Shown here: one piece after another, positions 24,201 through 35,609 of the stretch | How the letters are laid out: each line of letters begins with the position of its first letter | Numbering within the stretch: the stretch's first letter is position 1 | NCBI GenBank assembly: GCA_020809705.1 | Contig: CP085825.1 | Coordinates: 1,054,001-1,118,000 of the forward strand | Length of the DNA stretch: 64,000 bases | Origin: Calonectria ilicicola | Taxonomy: Eukaryota; Ascomycota; Sordariomycetes; Hypocreales; Nectriaceae | Reading direction: 5' to 3' | The notes under the pieces: generated by a model | Told to the model about the DNA's origin: nothing | What the model saw: the letters and a program-made list of their open reading frames with translations, nothing else | Database searches by the model: none | Position numbers and translations under genes: made by a program

Positions 24201-25110
24201 GGTGTAGTTGGCGGGGTCGTGATATTAAAGGGGAGATGGCGGAGTCTCGGTGGAAATGGTTGTAAAAAAATGGGAGAAATGTCGTAGAGCTGGTCGATGG
24301 AGGTTGGATGCTAAGGACGGCGAGGGTGTCGTGGGGCAGTTTGAAGTGACGGACCTGGATTAGTGACGAGGCTCACGCAACAGGCTCCTGCCTGCGCAGT
24401 GTCCACACAGACCATCGAGGCTAGAGCTGGAACAAAGCTGAGCCGAGCTCCGGCTTTTCGACGCCGTCCCATGCGCCAGTCGCGCACGTGACCTGACTTA
24501 CAACACTTGGGAAACACGAAGCATTTATTCAGAAAAGTCCGGTTCAAGCGCTGGTAAATACCTCACCGACATCTTGGGGTGGGTTTAGAACACCATCTTC
24601 ATTAGCAAGATTGCACCACAGTTTTCGTAGAAACTACGCATTGTCCTCGCAAGCCTCATCACAGTCTAGACCTTCAACTCTCCAGACTAGATGTAGTAGC
24701 TATTTGTCTTCCTTTGCAAAAATTGCCCAATACTATGTATTAATATAACACTAGAGTTTTCGTCGTATTTTATTGACGTCATTATCCCTGAAAATAGGAC
24801 GTGCTTAGATGTCACGTTAGAAGGCCGCTTAGTGAAACTTTGTTTTCTGGTTAGTTAACGGCTTGTGCTTTGGAGCCAGCAGTGCATTGACAGGTCGCCT
24901 CTTTTAGATTAGAAAAACTCGGCTTTTCCGAGTCCCTTCGTATTTATCCTTTGTAAAAAAATTCACCCTCTAGCCTCGTCCTTCAAACAAGTGATGCTGG
25001 TTTCACACTGATCCAGCGTTGCTACTGAAAGCTCGACAGTCTCTTATATATTCACGAGTTGCAATTCAGATGGTGTCTGGTTCAACAGTACAAATACATG
25101 TATATCTATC
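24201..25110. promoter_or_regulatory. Divergent intergenic region; core-to-island border
   Basis: The 910 bases lie between RPN5 (-) and the F-box/ankyrin gene (+). The first about 350 bases resemble core DNA, then from about 24,540 the sequence becomes distinctly AT-rich, marking the left edge of accessory island 1. No gene is seen. Confidence 0.45.
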
Positions 25111-27435
25111 ATGGCAAATAATAGTAAGATCACGATCGGTAAGAATTCAAATAAAAAATCGCCTGGCGAAAGCTCATCAGAAATTACAGCGTGTTCAAAC
25201 GCAGACTCTGGAATGGAGTCCTTAATCACCGCACTTCCCAATGAACTTATATATTTGATCACGGATTACCTTGACCAAGCCGATCTCAAGCAACTCACTT
25301 TCACTTGTCGGGGTCTTGGCAGACTCTTGTCACCCATTTTACTACATGAAGACATTCGCAGCAAGACTTACAACAGCTTAGCTTGGGCTTGTTTATTTGG
25401 GGATCTCACGTTGGCAAAGAAGGCGCTTGCGAACGGGGCGTCTCCAGATGCCGCCTTTTGCCGAGAAAAGGCGACATGGTTGGTGAACAATCCAGTTTTC
25501 TCCTGGAATGGTTCCAGCATATCCTGTGCTCGAGGCGAAGGCTTCGATTACCCCGTCTACCCTAGCAAGACGTTTGCCGGAGAGATTTTGCCGCAGAAAT
25601 ACAGCTCATGTACTGCGCTTACATTGGCGACAAAGCGAAATCATGTAGAAATCATCCGACTTCTGCTGGAGTTAGGGGCCGACACGGTTGAAAGGAGATG
25701 GCGCTTAGTGGGTACTTCACCAGATTCGCTCGAAGGGCTGGAATGCTTGCACCCAACGGCTCTCAGCCACGTTTGTTCCGCTTCAGCGGCACTGGCTCTT
25801 CTGAATGCAGATGCTGCCCAATACATTAACAATGTTGAGAGCACGGGCTCTACTCCCCTAGAAATGGTTCTGGATCGCTGCAGGGCTGCCGAAAAGAATC
25901 ATCAACCTGCCATGGAGGAAGGGGAGTTGTACGATGTCCTTCAACTGTTTTTCAAACGCGGAGCCCGGGTTCGAGTCATGTCGGAATTAACACAATTCCC
26001 ACGCATTGGTACCCTGAGCCGCGCTATTTCAACCCAGTATTTGAGTGTCGTCACTCTTATTGCAGGACGAGAAATGTCAAACCCGACAGCGCATCGCCGA
26101 GAATGGAATGAGGTGTTGCGAGGAGTGTTGAGTAAATCATATTCGCTCTACAATGATTGGCCCGAAGGATTCGAGAATGGGCTCCTCGAGGCTCTTCTAG
26201 AAGCTGGAGTTTCGCCTAACGAGCATGTTTCACTCCGGCCCGGGGGATCACTTCTCTTCCACGCGATCAAGCTTGGAAATTACCGGGTGGCGCACACACT
26301 AATCGACAGAGGAGCTGAACTTGATTTTGCCATTGACGGCTGGCCTGCTGACTTCTCACCATTATCAAAGCTGGTTCATCTCGGTCAAACCGAAGGTGAC
26401 GTGCAATCGCAGGAGGCTGGAGTGTCCGCCGCTACTCTTGTAGGCCGTTTTATTCGCGCTGGAGCTGACGTGAACTCGCCTTCTTTTGGTCCTAATGGGG
26501 TAACTCCTCTGATGCTTGCAACTAGCGACTTGGTCGATGCCGATGTATTTGCCGAGCTTCTACAGCATGGAGCTTCGTATGACTTTGTTAGTGACTGGAT
26601 GTCTGGCACCCCTATCTCAGTTTTGCAATCTCTATTGTGTGGATTCCCCAAAGCAAATTTCAGAGATTCTTCGCAATCTTTCCAGCGGTACATGTATGGC
26701 AGCATGCGTGTCAATCCCATGTTTGTTAGCACTCGCCCCGAGTTCCTATCCCGTATCGAGAAAAATCGCAAAGCCAAATTCTCTGCACTGATCAATAAAT
26801 CGCTGGAGCCTCGCCATTTCCACACCTATGATGGGCAGCATGTTCTGAACTGGGCCATAGAAACACTACATGGATTCGATCTTGAATGGGCTATACATAT
26901 GCTCGCCCCACGATACGAAAGCACGAAACTGCCATCCGATACAGAGCCTCCCTTATTCTCACTATTTGGGGCCCACCGACGTGCAACTCACCTCAAGATT
27001 AGTACACTTGATCTGACGTACAATCTTGTAACTGACTTGATCGATGATGGATGTGAAGCGGATGAACTAGCTGATGGTGAGACAATTCTCCATCGCGTCT
27101 GCCGACTGAGCCTGGCCTTCCCAAGAGAACAGGACTGGGATTTGCAAAGGCAAAAGTGTGACGGCCAGCTTGATATGGGAGGTTCCTTCCTCGAGAGGAT
27201 TCATCAAGTTGCCTCGCGGCAGAAAAAGCCCAAGATCCATTCTTGTGAGCTCAAGTACAGCGACTTGAGCGATATGGCATACATGAGGGCACGCTCGCGG
27301 AACTTGAGCGGGATATTTATGTTGCTTCTGAGGAACGGGGCGAATCCACACATAAAAGATTTATTTGGGAAAACGGCATATGATTATGCAAGGGATAATG
27401 GGATTCTTGATTGTATCCCAAATGATTGGTCTTGA
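25111..27435 (+). CDS. F-box and ankyrin-repeat protein
   Basis: Single-exon ORF of 774 aa. A short polar N-terminus precedes an F-box at about residues 37-80 (ITALPNELIYLITDYLDQAD, then LTFTCRGLGRLLSPILL). Ankyrin repeats follow: about 88-115 (LAWACLFGDLTLAKKALANG), 168-198 (ALTLATKRNHVEIIRLLLEL), a middle group near 380-410 (LLFHAIKLGNYRVAHTLIDR), 465-490 (TPLMLATSDLVDADVFAELL) and a C-terminal one (FMLLLRNGANPHIKDLFGKT). By analogy the F-box would dock on Skp1 in an SCF ubiquitin ligase and the ankyrins would bind the target; no target can be named. Such proteins are expanded and variable in fungal accessory genomes. Intact despite the AT-rich setting. Confidence 0.82.
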   Translation: MANNSKITIGKNSNKKSPGESSSEITACSNADSGMESLITALPNELIYLITDYLDQADLKQLTFTCRGLGRLLSPILLHEDIRSKTYNSLAWACLFGDLTLAKKALANGASPDAAFCREKATWLVNNPVFSWNGSSISCARGEGFDYPVYPSKTFAGEILPQKYSSCTALTLATKRNHVEIIRLLLELGADTVERRWRLVGTSPDSLEGLECLHPTALSHVCSASAALALLNADAAQYINNVESTGSTPLEMVLDRCRAAEKNHQPAMEEGELYDVLQLFFKRGARVRVMSELTQFPRIGTLSRAISTQYLSVVTLIAGREMSNPTAHRREWNEVLRGVLSKSYSLYNDWPEGFENGLLEALLEAGVSPNEHVSLRPGGSLLFHAIKLGNYRVAHTLIDRGAELDFAIDGWPADFSPLSKLVHLGQTEGDVQSQEAGVSAATLVGRFIRAGADVNSPSFGPNGVTPLMLATSDLVDADVFAELLQHGASYDFVSDWMSGTPISVLQSLLCGFPKANFRDSSQSFQRYMYGSMRVNPMFVSTRPEFLSRIEKNRKAKFSALINKSLEPRHFHTYDGQHVLNWAIETLHGFDLEWAIHMLAPRYESTKLPSDTEPPLFSLFGAHRRATHLKISTLDLTYNLVTDLIDDGCEADELADGETILHRVCRLSLAFPREQDWDLQRQKCDGQLDMGGSFLERIHQVASRQKKPKIHSCELKYSDLSDMAYMRARSRNLSGIFMLLLRNGANPHIKDLFGKTAYDYARDNGILDCIPNDWS

Positions 27436-28102
27436 TGGGAGAGAAAGCTTTGAGGAAGGAATTATACCACGGAAATCAATCAAGGCGGCAAGTGGTGCAA
27501 TGATTATAGAGTAATTAATTACCTGAATGATAGATCGGTTATATTTTATATGCAAATAGAGATATATGTTTTGGATTAATGGGTTTTCATTTGATTCATA
27601 TTCTTGATTTTCTGCAAAGAGTCATATCGCGATTGGGGCGAAGAACTTAAATACGTGATACAACACACGAGATTCTATCCTACCGGGCGCCAGGTTACTG
27701 GCAGGCAATGTTTGTCGCTGCCTAGTCACTCAATTTCGTCCGCTATGCTCCATTTGGTTCCTTGCGAGTGAAAGAACACCATATGATTGATATAGATGTT
27801 TTTTAGATGCTGGCGTCACACCCTTGTAAGAGCCCTGAGTGTATTCACAGGCCTGGCGTCATGAGCCAATGAAATAGAGCACATCCGCCTGTCAGCCGGA
27901 GAATGCGCCCAATGAATTTTGTCCAAGGAAAAATATTTGCACGTCCACGACGGGTCATGCCTCAACCTTTTGCTTGCGATTTCAGATTGCAATATTAACG
28001 ATTTCATGCAATTTGTGCAGGAAAGAAGCCCGAAACCAACGTTTGGTTCAGTGCATCACGAATCCAGTGGCCCCCAGTATCTAAACTGTATCCCTGTTGG
28101 AG
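27436..28102. other. AT-rich intergenic region
   Basis: No supported gene between the F-box/ankyrin gene and the phosphorylase-domain gene, both on the + strand. Confidence 0.45.
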
Positions 28103-30388
28103 ATGGCCCCCGAAAATCCCTCAGGTGTCCAAATGATGAACATTGATGGCCTGAAGCTATTAAAAGAACTGGATCAGCGGTTGGAGAAAGACCCGAACGA
28201 GAAATCCCAGACGCGTGGAGTTGTGAGCGCCCAGAGTCTGGGAAGTGAATTTCATGCGTCACTCAAAAATCTGACTTTGGAACTGGAAAGTAAGTGCTCA
28301 TGGATACCTTCCGTGTCTCTTTGTGAATAGACCACTATATGGCGATCAAATGATCTGATTGTCAATAAACTAGAACACGCACATACACCCAGCGATTTTT
28401 CGTCAAACGCTGTATCAACAATCATCGACAATTCCCTTCTATGGAAAGTATCTAGCTTGTGTGGGGCTCATGAGTGCTTCCTGGATCCAAAATATGTGAG
28501 AGAGCAAGTAAAGAATATCCACAATTTGTCCTTGAACCCTGCCCAGGCCTATCGGGATGACATATGGAGCAATCAGCTGCTGTACTCCTGGTTAAACTCC
28601 CATGAGTCATGCATGGTTTTATTGCAAGGAGATTACGGGTCAATTCAAAGGTCTAGGTTGTTTGGAATAGATTTGGCGGAGCATATTGAAAATCAGCTAC
28701 CCCTTGCCTATATGGCGTATAAACCGCTTCTACCAAGCAGTTGTACGCTTCCGTTCCAATTGGATGCTGACCAAGTATTGAGACACCTGGCAATTCAAGC
28801 ACTTCAGATAGGCGTATTCCGACCTTCAACGGAATTTGTACTGGATATAGTGGTGAGATTTAGTCGGGCAGCCACTTGCAACGATTGGTTTAGTATCCTA
28901 GCTATGATTCTTTGCAAGCTCCCTGGAATAAATTTTATTATCGACCTAGGCGCAACCACCGAAAATGAGATACAGGCTTGGCCTGACCAATTTGAAGCTC
29001 TGTTTGAGAAAGTCCGCATTGAATCACCTCAGACGATCATTCGAGTAATGTTCATCACTTGCCGGCCTTTGAATAATATTTCAAAGACGACAATGATCTC
29101 TCTGATAAAAATTGGAAAAACCAATTTGCCTCTGGGTTACACAGGTTCTCGTCCTATGCGCCCATGCATTCCAAAGAATTTAACAAAACTTTCTGATGTT
29201 GGATTCGGTAGACTTGATCAACAAAACAAAGTTAAAAGCACGAGTGACAACAATCAAGCCGAAAACAAGGCAGTATCAAAATCCACTCTAAGCAACAACA
29301 TAGAGTACTTATCTGCCAATTCTATTGGTCAAACCAAAGACAAATATAATCGCAGACCAAAGTCTCGTCAAGAGTTTGAAATTGCGATTTTCTGTGCTCT
29401 GACACTCGAAGCCGACGCTGTTGATCTGCTGTTTGATAACTACTGGGATGAGAAATATTATGGGAAAATGAAAGGAGACGAGAATTGGTACACAGTGGGG
29501 GCCATTGGAAACCAAAATATCGTCCTGGTACATCTACCGGAGATGGGGAAAAAAAGCGCAGCCAGCGCGGCCTCCTCTTGCCGGCTTAGCTTCCTCGGAT
29601 TAAAGCTAGGCCTTGTTGTTGGCATTTGTGGTGGAGTACCGTTTGGAGCAAATGGTGTTGAGCGGCTACTAGGGGATGTGGTTATAAGTGATGGCCTTAT
29701 TCAATATGATTTTGGCCGACAGTACCCGGGTCATTTTGAGAAAAAAAGGACTGTACACGAGAGCTTGAGCAGACCAGGCGCAAACATCAGGGGGTTTCTC
29801 GCCAAGCTGCGCAGTCGCAGGACTTCTACAACTCTTATCGAAACAGCCTGCAAATACCTCGATATATTTTGCAAATACGAGGATGCTAATGGCGGCGGGA
29901 TGATTTATAAACACCCAGGCGTTGAGAATGATGTGCTGCAAGACCCGACCTATTTACACAAACATCGAGATGCTGCGCAGTGTCCAATGTGGGACCAAGC
30001 TTGCGGACAACCAGATGGCGTATGCGAAGATGCACGGGTTTCGAGTTGTGGGACATTGGGATGTGATAGCTCCTCGCTTGTCCAACGTCGTCGTGTTCAG
30101 GTGACCAAATCGAATGTATCTCATACGTGGCCTATGATACATATCGGAACTATGGCATCAGGAGACAAGGTGATGAAGTCTGGGGAAGAGCGCGATAAAA
30201 TTGCCAAAGAAGAAAATATTATCGCCTTTGAGATGGAAGGGGCTGGAGTTTGGGAGCATTTCCCCTGTCTAATCATCAAGGGGATTTGCGACTATGCCGA
30301 CTGTCACAAGACTAAGCAGTGGCAAAGCTACGCGGCGGCCACCGCGGCAGCGTGTACGAAAACGCTCTTGGAACAGTGGGATGAGTAG
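28103..30388 (+). CDS. NLR-related protein: degenerate NTPase-like region plus C-terminal nucleoside phosphorylase domain
   Basis: Two exons, 28103..28289 and 28374..30388, 733 aa, phase-1 intron GTAAGT...CTAG. Residues about 130-260 follow the outline of a fungal NTPase-like region (SCMVLLQGDYGSIQRSRLFG, NDWFSILAMILCKLPGINFI, then IDLGA). The P-loop position reads QGDYGSIQRS with no GK[ST], so ATP binding is doubtful. A polar linker follows. From about residue 396 there is a PNP/UDP-phosphorylase (MTA/SAH nucleosidase-like) domain: FEIAIFCALTLEADAV, VVGICGGVPFGANG, DVVISDGLIQYDFGRQ, and IIAFEMEGAGVWEHFPCLII near the end with KGICDYADCHK. This domain is a common N-terminal effector of fungal NLR-like proteins; here it is C-terminal. 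Intact, no signal peptide. ATG choice is uncertain by a few codons. Confidence 0.75.
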
Positions 30389-31260
30389 TGATGAGGAGAG
30401 AATAATCATGTTTGTAGTCCTGTAAAATCAAATCATACGTGCCGTGCTGTTGACATTCCATTTCACCTGACGGGCTTGACCCCGCGGCCCGCTTCGATGT
30501 AGCGCTCAGCCGTAGACCCTTCCAGAACCGTTTGATGCCCAGCCCAACTCACGAAATCCATCATCGGATGATCAATCTTTCGATCTTGCGCCAGTACAAT
30601 TCGAGCGGCGCACCCACTATACGCGAGCACGAAGTGGCGGAGCCTTGCGAAAGCCTTCTCCCAAGGCGGCTTTCCCGCAGCGTCTCATTGCGCACACGCT
30701 CGCCGCTTTCATCCCTTCGTTTCACGTTGACTGATAATGAACTTGCCATCTTGAAGGAGTCTCTACCCCAGAGCCTATCACCGCATATCTATATCAGCTG
30801 TCCCAATTCTGGACATCATTATCAATGCAGGCCGATGTGCGTACGATGTCGGCGCCTAAGGATGTCCATAGATTCCTCGAGCGGTCCTGTACCTTATCCT
30901 GGCCCTGGGCCCTCTTCATTGCTAGACCGATACAATGCGTATATGGCGTCTCGCTTTCGACCTATGACACCAATTGCCGTACCTCCCCAGATCTACCAGG
31001 CACAAGTGCCCATCCCTCACCCTCTACACCCGTGGCCTCCAGCACCTCAGGTGTCTGTTCGACCAGTGCAATATCAGCACGCGATACTTCCCCCACAAGC
31101 TCCAATTGGCGTGCAGGTCGATTTAGCTAGTGTAGGTAGGGAATACTATAAATCAAACTTCTACCGGCCTTCTTCTTCGCCTGAACTATCCCGATTCTCC
31201 TCTAACTTGGGTAGCCTCAACTATCAGCCAAAGGGTGGCCCGGCTTTCAGTTCATTAATC
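30389..31260. other. AT-rich stretch with an unsupported open frame
   Basis: A + strand frame is open from 30532 to 31422 (296 codons). Its last part belongs to the HMG-box pseudogene listed next; the earlier part is Pro/Ser-rich with a CPNSGHHYQCRPMCVRC patch and no recognised family. It may be a chance frame or part of a decayed gene. Confidence 0.3.
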
Positions 31261-32110
31261 TCCACATCACTGTCTGAGTATCGAAACAAAGAAACCATAT
31301 CTAAATATAATACAGTGGGGGATGAGGCGCGTATCAAGGATCTCTTGGGCGAATTTGGAGAAAGGTTGACCAAGACGACCCATGGTGACATCCTCGCCAA
31401 CTTTGAGCAGGCCGCTACTTAGTTCATCATGCCCTTCCCTGGGATGGCACCTCCTCTTGAGAGGAATAAGGAATGTAAGAAGCGAACCATCAGCCCTAAT
31501 GCCCTTAAGCGCCTTATAACCCCCTATTTTCTCTATATGTGGCACGCCCGCTCTATTATTACTAATGACCTCGGTATAGAGGCTCCTAAGAGTGCTATCC
31601 AGGAGGAGAGTCGGTGATGATGGGCTTATATAACCCTTGATGAGAACCATGGCTGGAATATTGCCTATTAGTATAGCCTTGGTCTGTATAACGCTCGTGT
31701 GCATTTGTATAGAAGCGGCCAAAACCTTTTTGCTAAGGATATGACTAATGAGAAGGCCCTTATTTACGCTGAGGAGCACGGTATCGCCATGCCTGAGCCC
31801 ATGGACTTGACTCAGACTGAGGCTCATTCATGACTAGGATGCTCCACATCTACCAAAGCGCATGGACTTCATTGTAAAGACTTAGTCTTCATCTACACGG
31901 CTCAAGACTGATCGTGCACGCTTTGATGGCAATTCAAGTATAGGACCAGATGAACAGAATTCGCTAATCAAATACGAAATTAGGAGGAGGAGGAAGAGGC
32001 ACGATGAAAAGCGGGATCGGGAAGTAATTCCAATAGACTCAATACTTCCTTCGTCCGTGCCTTCAATGCCCAACAATTTCTCCTATTCCGAACAAGAAAA
32101 TGACTGCGGC
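31261..32110 (+). pseudogene. Broken HMG-box protein gene
   Basis: Fragments in order match a common ascomycete HMG-box protein. First KDLLGEFGERLTKTTHGDIL and ANFEQAA, then a stop at 31420-31422, then MPFPGMAPP and the HMG box, with SPNALKRLITPYFLYMWHAR, then SIITNDLGIEAPKSAIQEE. Further stops break it at about 31616-31621, before the rest of the box (W, the NARVHLYRSG region, KDMTNEKALIYAEEHGIAMP). The tail then decays with more stops and frame changes up to about 32.1 kb, where a basic RRRRKRHDEKRDRE patch remains. The functional protein would bind DNA in the nucleus. The stop-for-Gln/Trp pattern fits C-to-T mutation such as RIP of a duplicated copy, but the parent copy is not in this window. 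Start and end are approximate. Confidence 0.72.
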
Positions 32111-32580
32111 TGCCTCATACATTGAAATGGCACTGGGTAAGAAAAATCGGGGACGTGGTCTGCCAACTCCTTCTGCTCCTAGTCTTCCCCCTATTGCCTA
32201 TCTTGGACTATTCTCACCTCCTTCTGTCTCAAATTGTTTTGATCGGGGCTAAACCGCTCTGATGCCGAAGGCATCAATTTTCCCTCTAACACATTGACAT
32301 TCGCAGAATTTTGAGATAGTAGATCGGGTAGGACGCGTGGATGGGAAAAGTCACGAGCGTTACATTGATGCTATCTAGGTTTTGACGCCCAAGCCCAAGG
32401 CCTCACTAACATGAAGCCTGGTGCCTCCTAGGTCTGTTCGCGAGTCGAATTTGGTTATTTGCTCGCATGGGGTCAACAATCCTCAGTTTATGGAGTTCTG
32501 TTCTAGAATATGCGTTCAATGAAACTTTTAAAAATAATAAAATAAAAATAAATGGAATTTCAGCCCAGTGCGCTATGGCT
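32111..32580. other. Decayed AT-rich DNA between two pseudogenes
   Basis: Only short broken frames occur between the HMG-box remnant (+) and the 3' end of the AAA ATPase (-). No family is recognised. Confidence 0.4.
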
Positions 32581-35500
32581 TTATCGAGCTCTCTTATCCC
32601 TCTGAATTTCATCTGCTGTGAAACCTTTTTGTACATCCAGCAAATATTCGTCGAATTTCTGTGTTTCACTGATAACCGTTTTCAGATGGTGAAATGTCAT
32701 AGGCTCGCATTGAAATTCGGCCAACTGACGTGCTGTTGATATAGCGTCACGGATTTGGCGCCCATTGAGGTTTGAGTCGGCCAAACTTTCGATCTCAGCC
32801 TCGATCTCAGTGGTGTTGATCCCGTATTCCTTAGACTCATTATCTTCAATATCTTGACCCTCCGTTTCGAGCCTCTTTTTCTCGAGCTGCTTTAGATGAC
32901 TGATGAAAATTTTCCAAATCTGTAAACGTTGATCCCAATCTAGATTCTTGTACCTCAGATTAAGTTGTATACGTGACTTAAAAGCTTCGTCGAAAATGCC
33001 GACACGGTTGCTAGTTAATATAAGAATACCTAATATCACATGTGGATTAGTTGATATCGTGAGACGGTAGTTAGAATGCGATTACCTTCGTAGTATTCTA
33101 AGACTTGGAGAAAAACAGAGACGAGTGCATTTCTTTCGATATTGATCAGAGAGCGCTCCTCGAGAAAAATATCTGCTTCATCCAATAGAACAACTGGACC
33201 GGTTATTAGGGCACACTATTCAGTGTATTGGACCACTTACCACAGCCCCAAGTCTTTCCCAGATGCGAGACAAGTGAAAGGTACTATTAGAAATTAAAAT
33301 TTTGCCTTCCAGCAAGTCGCATGGACTGGAGAAGCACACCTGTTCAACCTCTTCGGCCTTAGTCCCGATCCCTGCGCATGTTACTTTAAACAGAGGTTTT
33401 TCCGCGATTTCGGCCACACTATCACGCATCAGATATCAAATAAAATACCATTTATATGCGCATTTACCTTTCGGCAGTTAAAGCTTTTCCCGTACCCGGA
33501 CCTCTGTTTGTATTGTTATTAGTTGACCATAATTGAGAAACGAAAAGTAAAACAACCCCCACCCATGAAGTAGTATAAAAAGGCCATTTCCTTTCCTAGG
33601 AATGATGTCGGCATTTTTAGAAGCGCGAATCTGGTTGGTAACAACAGCTCGGATAAGCAATTTTGTTTCCTCGTCGATCACCAGAAAATCATATGCTTCC
33701 TTGTTCCATTCAACATCTTCCAAGTAATGGACATCAAGCATCACTATCCATAGATAACAATTAAATCAGATCATGAGCGCATAAAGCTCAATCCAATTAG
33801 GATATGCACTTACCCCATTCCTTCTTGTCCATATTAAATCCAGGTATTGTCGTTGGGAGGCACATGAAGAATTCATCCCCAAGCCCTGGATTATCTTGAG
33901 CCATATATTGGGGGTCTAGATAGTCCGGAGTTGGTGCGGACCGCACGTCAAAGGGTTCAGTTTTCGGATGCATCCCCTGATACGTGGCAATATCGACCAT
34001 AAATCGAGGTTCTGTCTTAATTGGATTGTCAATAGCTAGGTACATATTAAAACCCTGTGGGAGAATAGGAGAACTCACCGAATTTGGAATCTTGCCAGTT
34101 TCTCCAACGCGGTAGGAAACATACTTGCGTATTCAGCATTTCCAAAACATCTTACCGCGTTTTCGAAGAGCCTCGACAGCGGCAGTGCTAGCAAATCTGG
34201 CTGGGTACCAAGAAAGATCTATAATTTTAAATTCCTCTGTTTCGGATGGGAGGTGGTCAATAACTAATTTCGCCGTGTTTCTCCCAAATCTTCCATCAAA
34301 GCGCCAGTTGCCTGCGTTGATCGACCCCCTAAATCTTTGATATTCTCCATCAATGTCTTTGGGGTTTGCATCAATCGACCTTGTACGTTTGAACCATGGT
34401 TGTTCGCTTATAAGCCACGTCTGTGCAATGTAGGCTTGGAGCTGCGCGAAGGAATCTCCTTGGTCTTTCGATATGATGATCTCGTTTGGAATCTAAGAGT
34501 AATAAGCTCATGTAAAAACGGAGGAGTCAAATCGAATTTCAATCGAGTAAAACTGGGCAAGATAGGAATGACGGGTTGGAGCTACTCACAAAGAGATAGT
34601 CCATATATCGAGCCACAATCTTGCCCTGCTTCATGAGCTCGTCGACTTTTGTCCACTCTTTCGCCATTGTGTCCAAAATATGACCGCGAAACATGCTGAC
34701 TTGTTCATATACTGTTGATGGTAATTTTTTCATTGCTCTGTGAATTTCCTTGCGGCGGTGAAACCACCATACGTATGGGTAGCTGATGGTTTCGTCACTG
34801 TCATTGAAATCGGGGTGTGGTATCCCTTGGAGTGAATTGTAAGCTAGCTCTACCAGCGCTGACCTCAATTCATTTTATATGATAGAAATTTGCTCGCTTT
34901 CCAATAACACAGAGATATCAACCTCTAGTTTTATGCTGTCCATAATATCCTCGTCCAGAGAAGGACCTGGCAGTGGATTCTTGCAGCACACATAATTTCG
35001 GTACACGATGGCAACAACGTCTTTATTTCTTTCCAAGTAAAGTTCGAAGTTTTTGATAGGTTGGCTTCCCCTGAGATGAGCATCAAATGGACCAGTTTCT
35101 ACAATCCAGGGCCGGTCAGTATATAAACTAGACTTAGCTTTTGATCTATGGCAACGGATTTGGTGCATGACCTGAAACCTAGGTGGCCCCTGTTGTGCTT
35201 TGGATTGAGACCTAAGGCGATCAATTTCTTGGAGTTTCTCAGATGCTTCTTCCATAGCTTTGAAAAGAGTTTGATTGGACATCTCTGGCGAAACCTCTAG
35301 AAGTCGGCATATCTCGCTGCGCCAATCAATCATCATTGTTGGAAAATATTTGGAGACTTCAGAGTCAATTTCTTGCTTTGTTGCTCCTGATTTTGTATCT
35401 GCGTCATCTGATTAACTGCGTTGAATTTACTCCTCAAACTAGGTTTACTATACTGACTAACCTCCCGAATCGCCATTATCGCTAGTATCGTAGGCTCGGA

Positions 35501-35609
35501 CCTGTCGGTTTTGACGTGGGTCATCGTCACTTGAGCTGTGCGTGTGTGTGTGAGTGCTAGATGACTGCCGCTGCTGTCGGCTTGGTTTGGAAGATACTCG
35601 TAAGGACAT
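32581..35609 (-). pseudogene. AAA+ ATPase with upstream DUF7025-like region, interrupted by two in-frame stops
   Basis: Nine exons join in perfect frame: complement(32581..33029, 33086..33193, 33241..33283, 33340..33418, 33468..33503, 33563..33743, 33814..34492, 34590..35398, 35462..35609), 843 codons before the terminal stop. Eight GT-AG introns are intact. Two codons are stops: TAA at 34875-34877 (context SEQISII-stop-NELRSALVEL) and TGA at 34133-34135 (GKMFWKC-stop-IRKYVSYR). Both can be explained by C-to-T (CAA, CGA). Domains: Ser/His-rich N-terminus, a long DUF7025-like region, then one AAA module with Walker A GGPGTGKALTAES, Walker B CVVLLDEADIFLEER, sensor ILILTSNRVG and an arginine-finger segment DEAFKSRIQL. 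Walker A has GKA where GK[T/S] is expected, removing the Mg-coordinating residue. Relatives are abundant in Sordariomycetes, mostly of unknown role. Alternatively the stops are sequencing errors or are read through. Confidence 0.8.

Noticed and set aside
30532..31260. Front part of a 296-codon + frame
   Set aside because: Pro/Ser-rich with no domain; its end overlaps an HMG-box pseudogene, so the whole frame is unlikely to be one gene.
34117..34135. Short intron considered to remove the TGA in the AAA ATPase gene
   Set aside because: Donor/acceptor choices near here are either too short (about 27-32 bases) or break the downstream frame, so the stop is kept.
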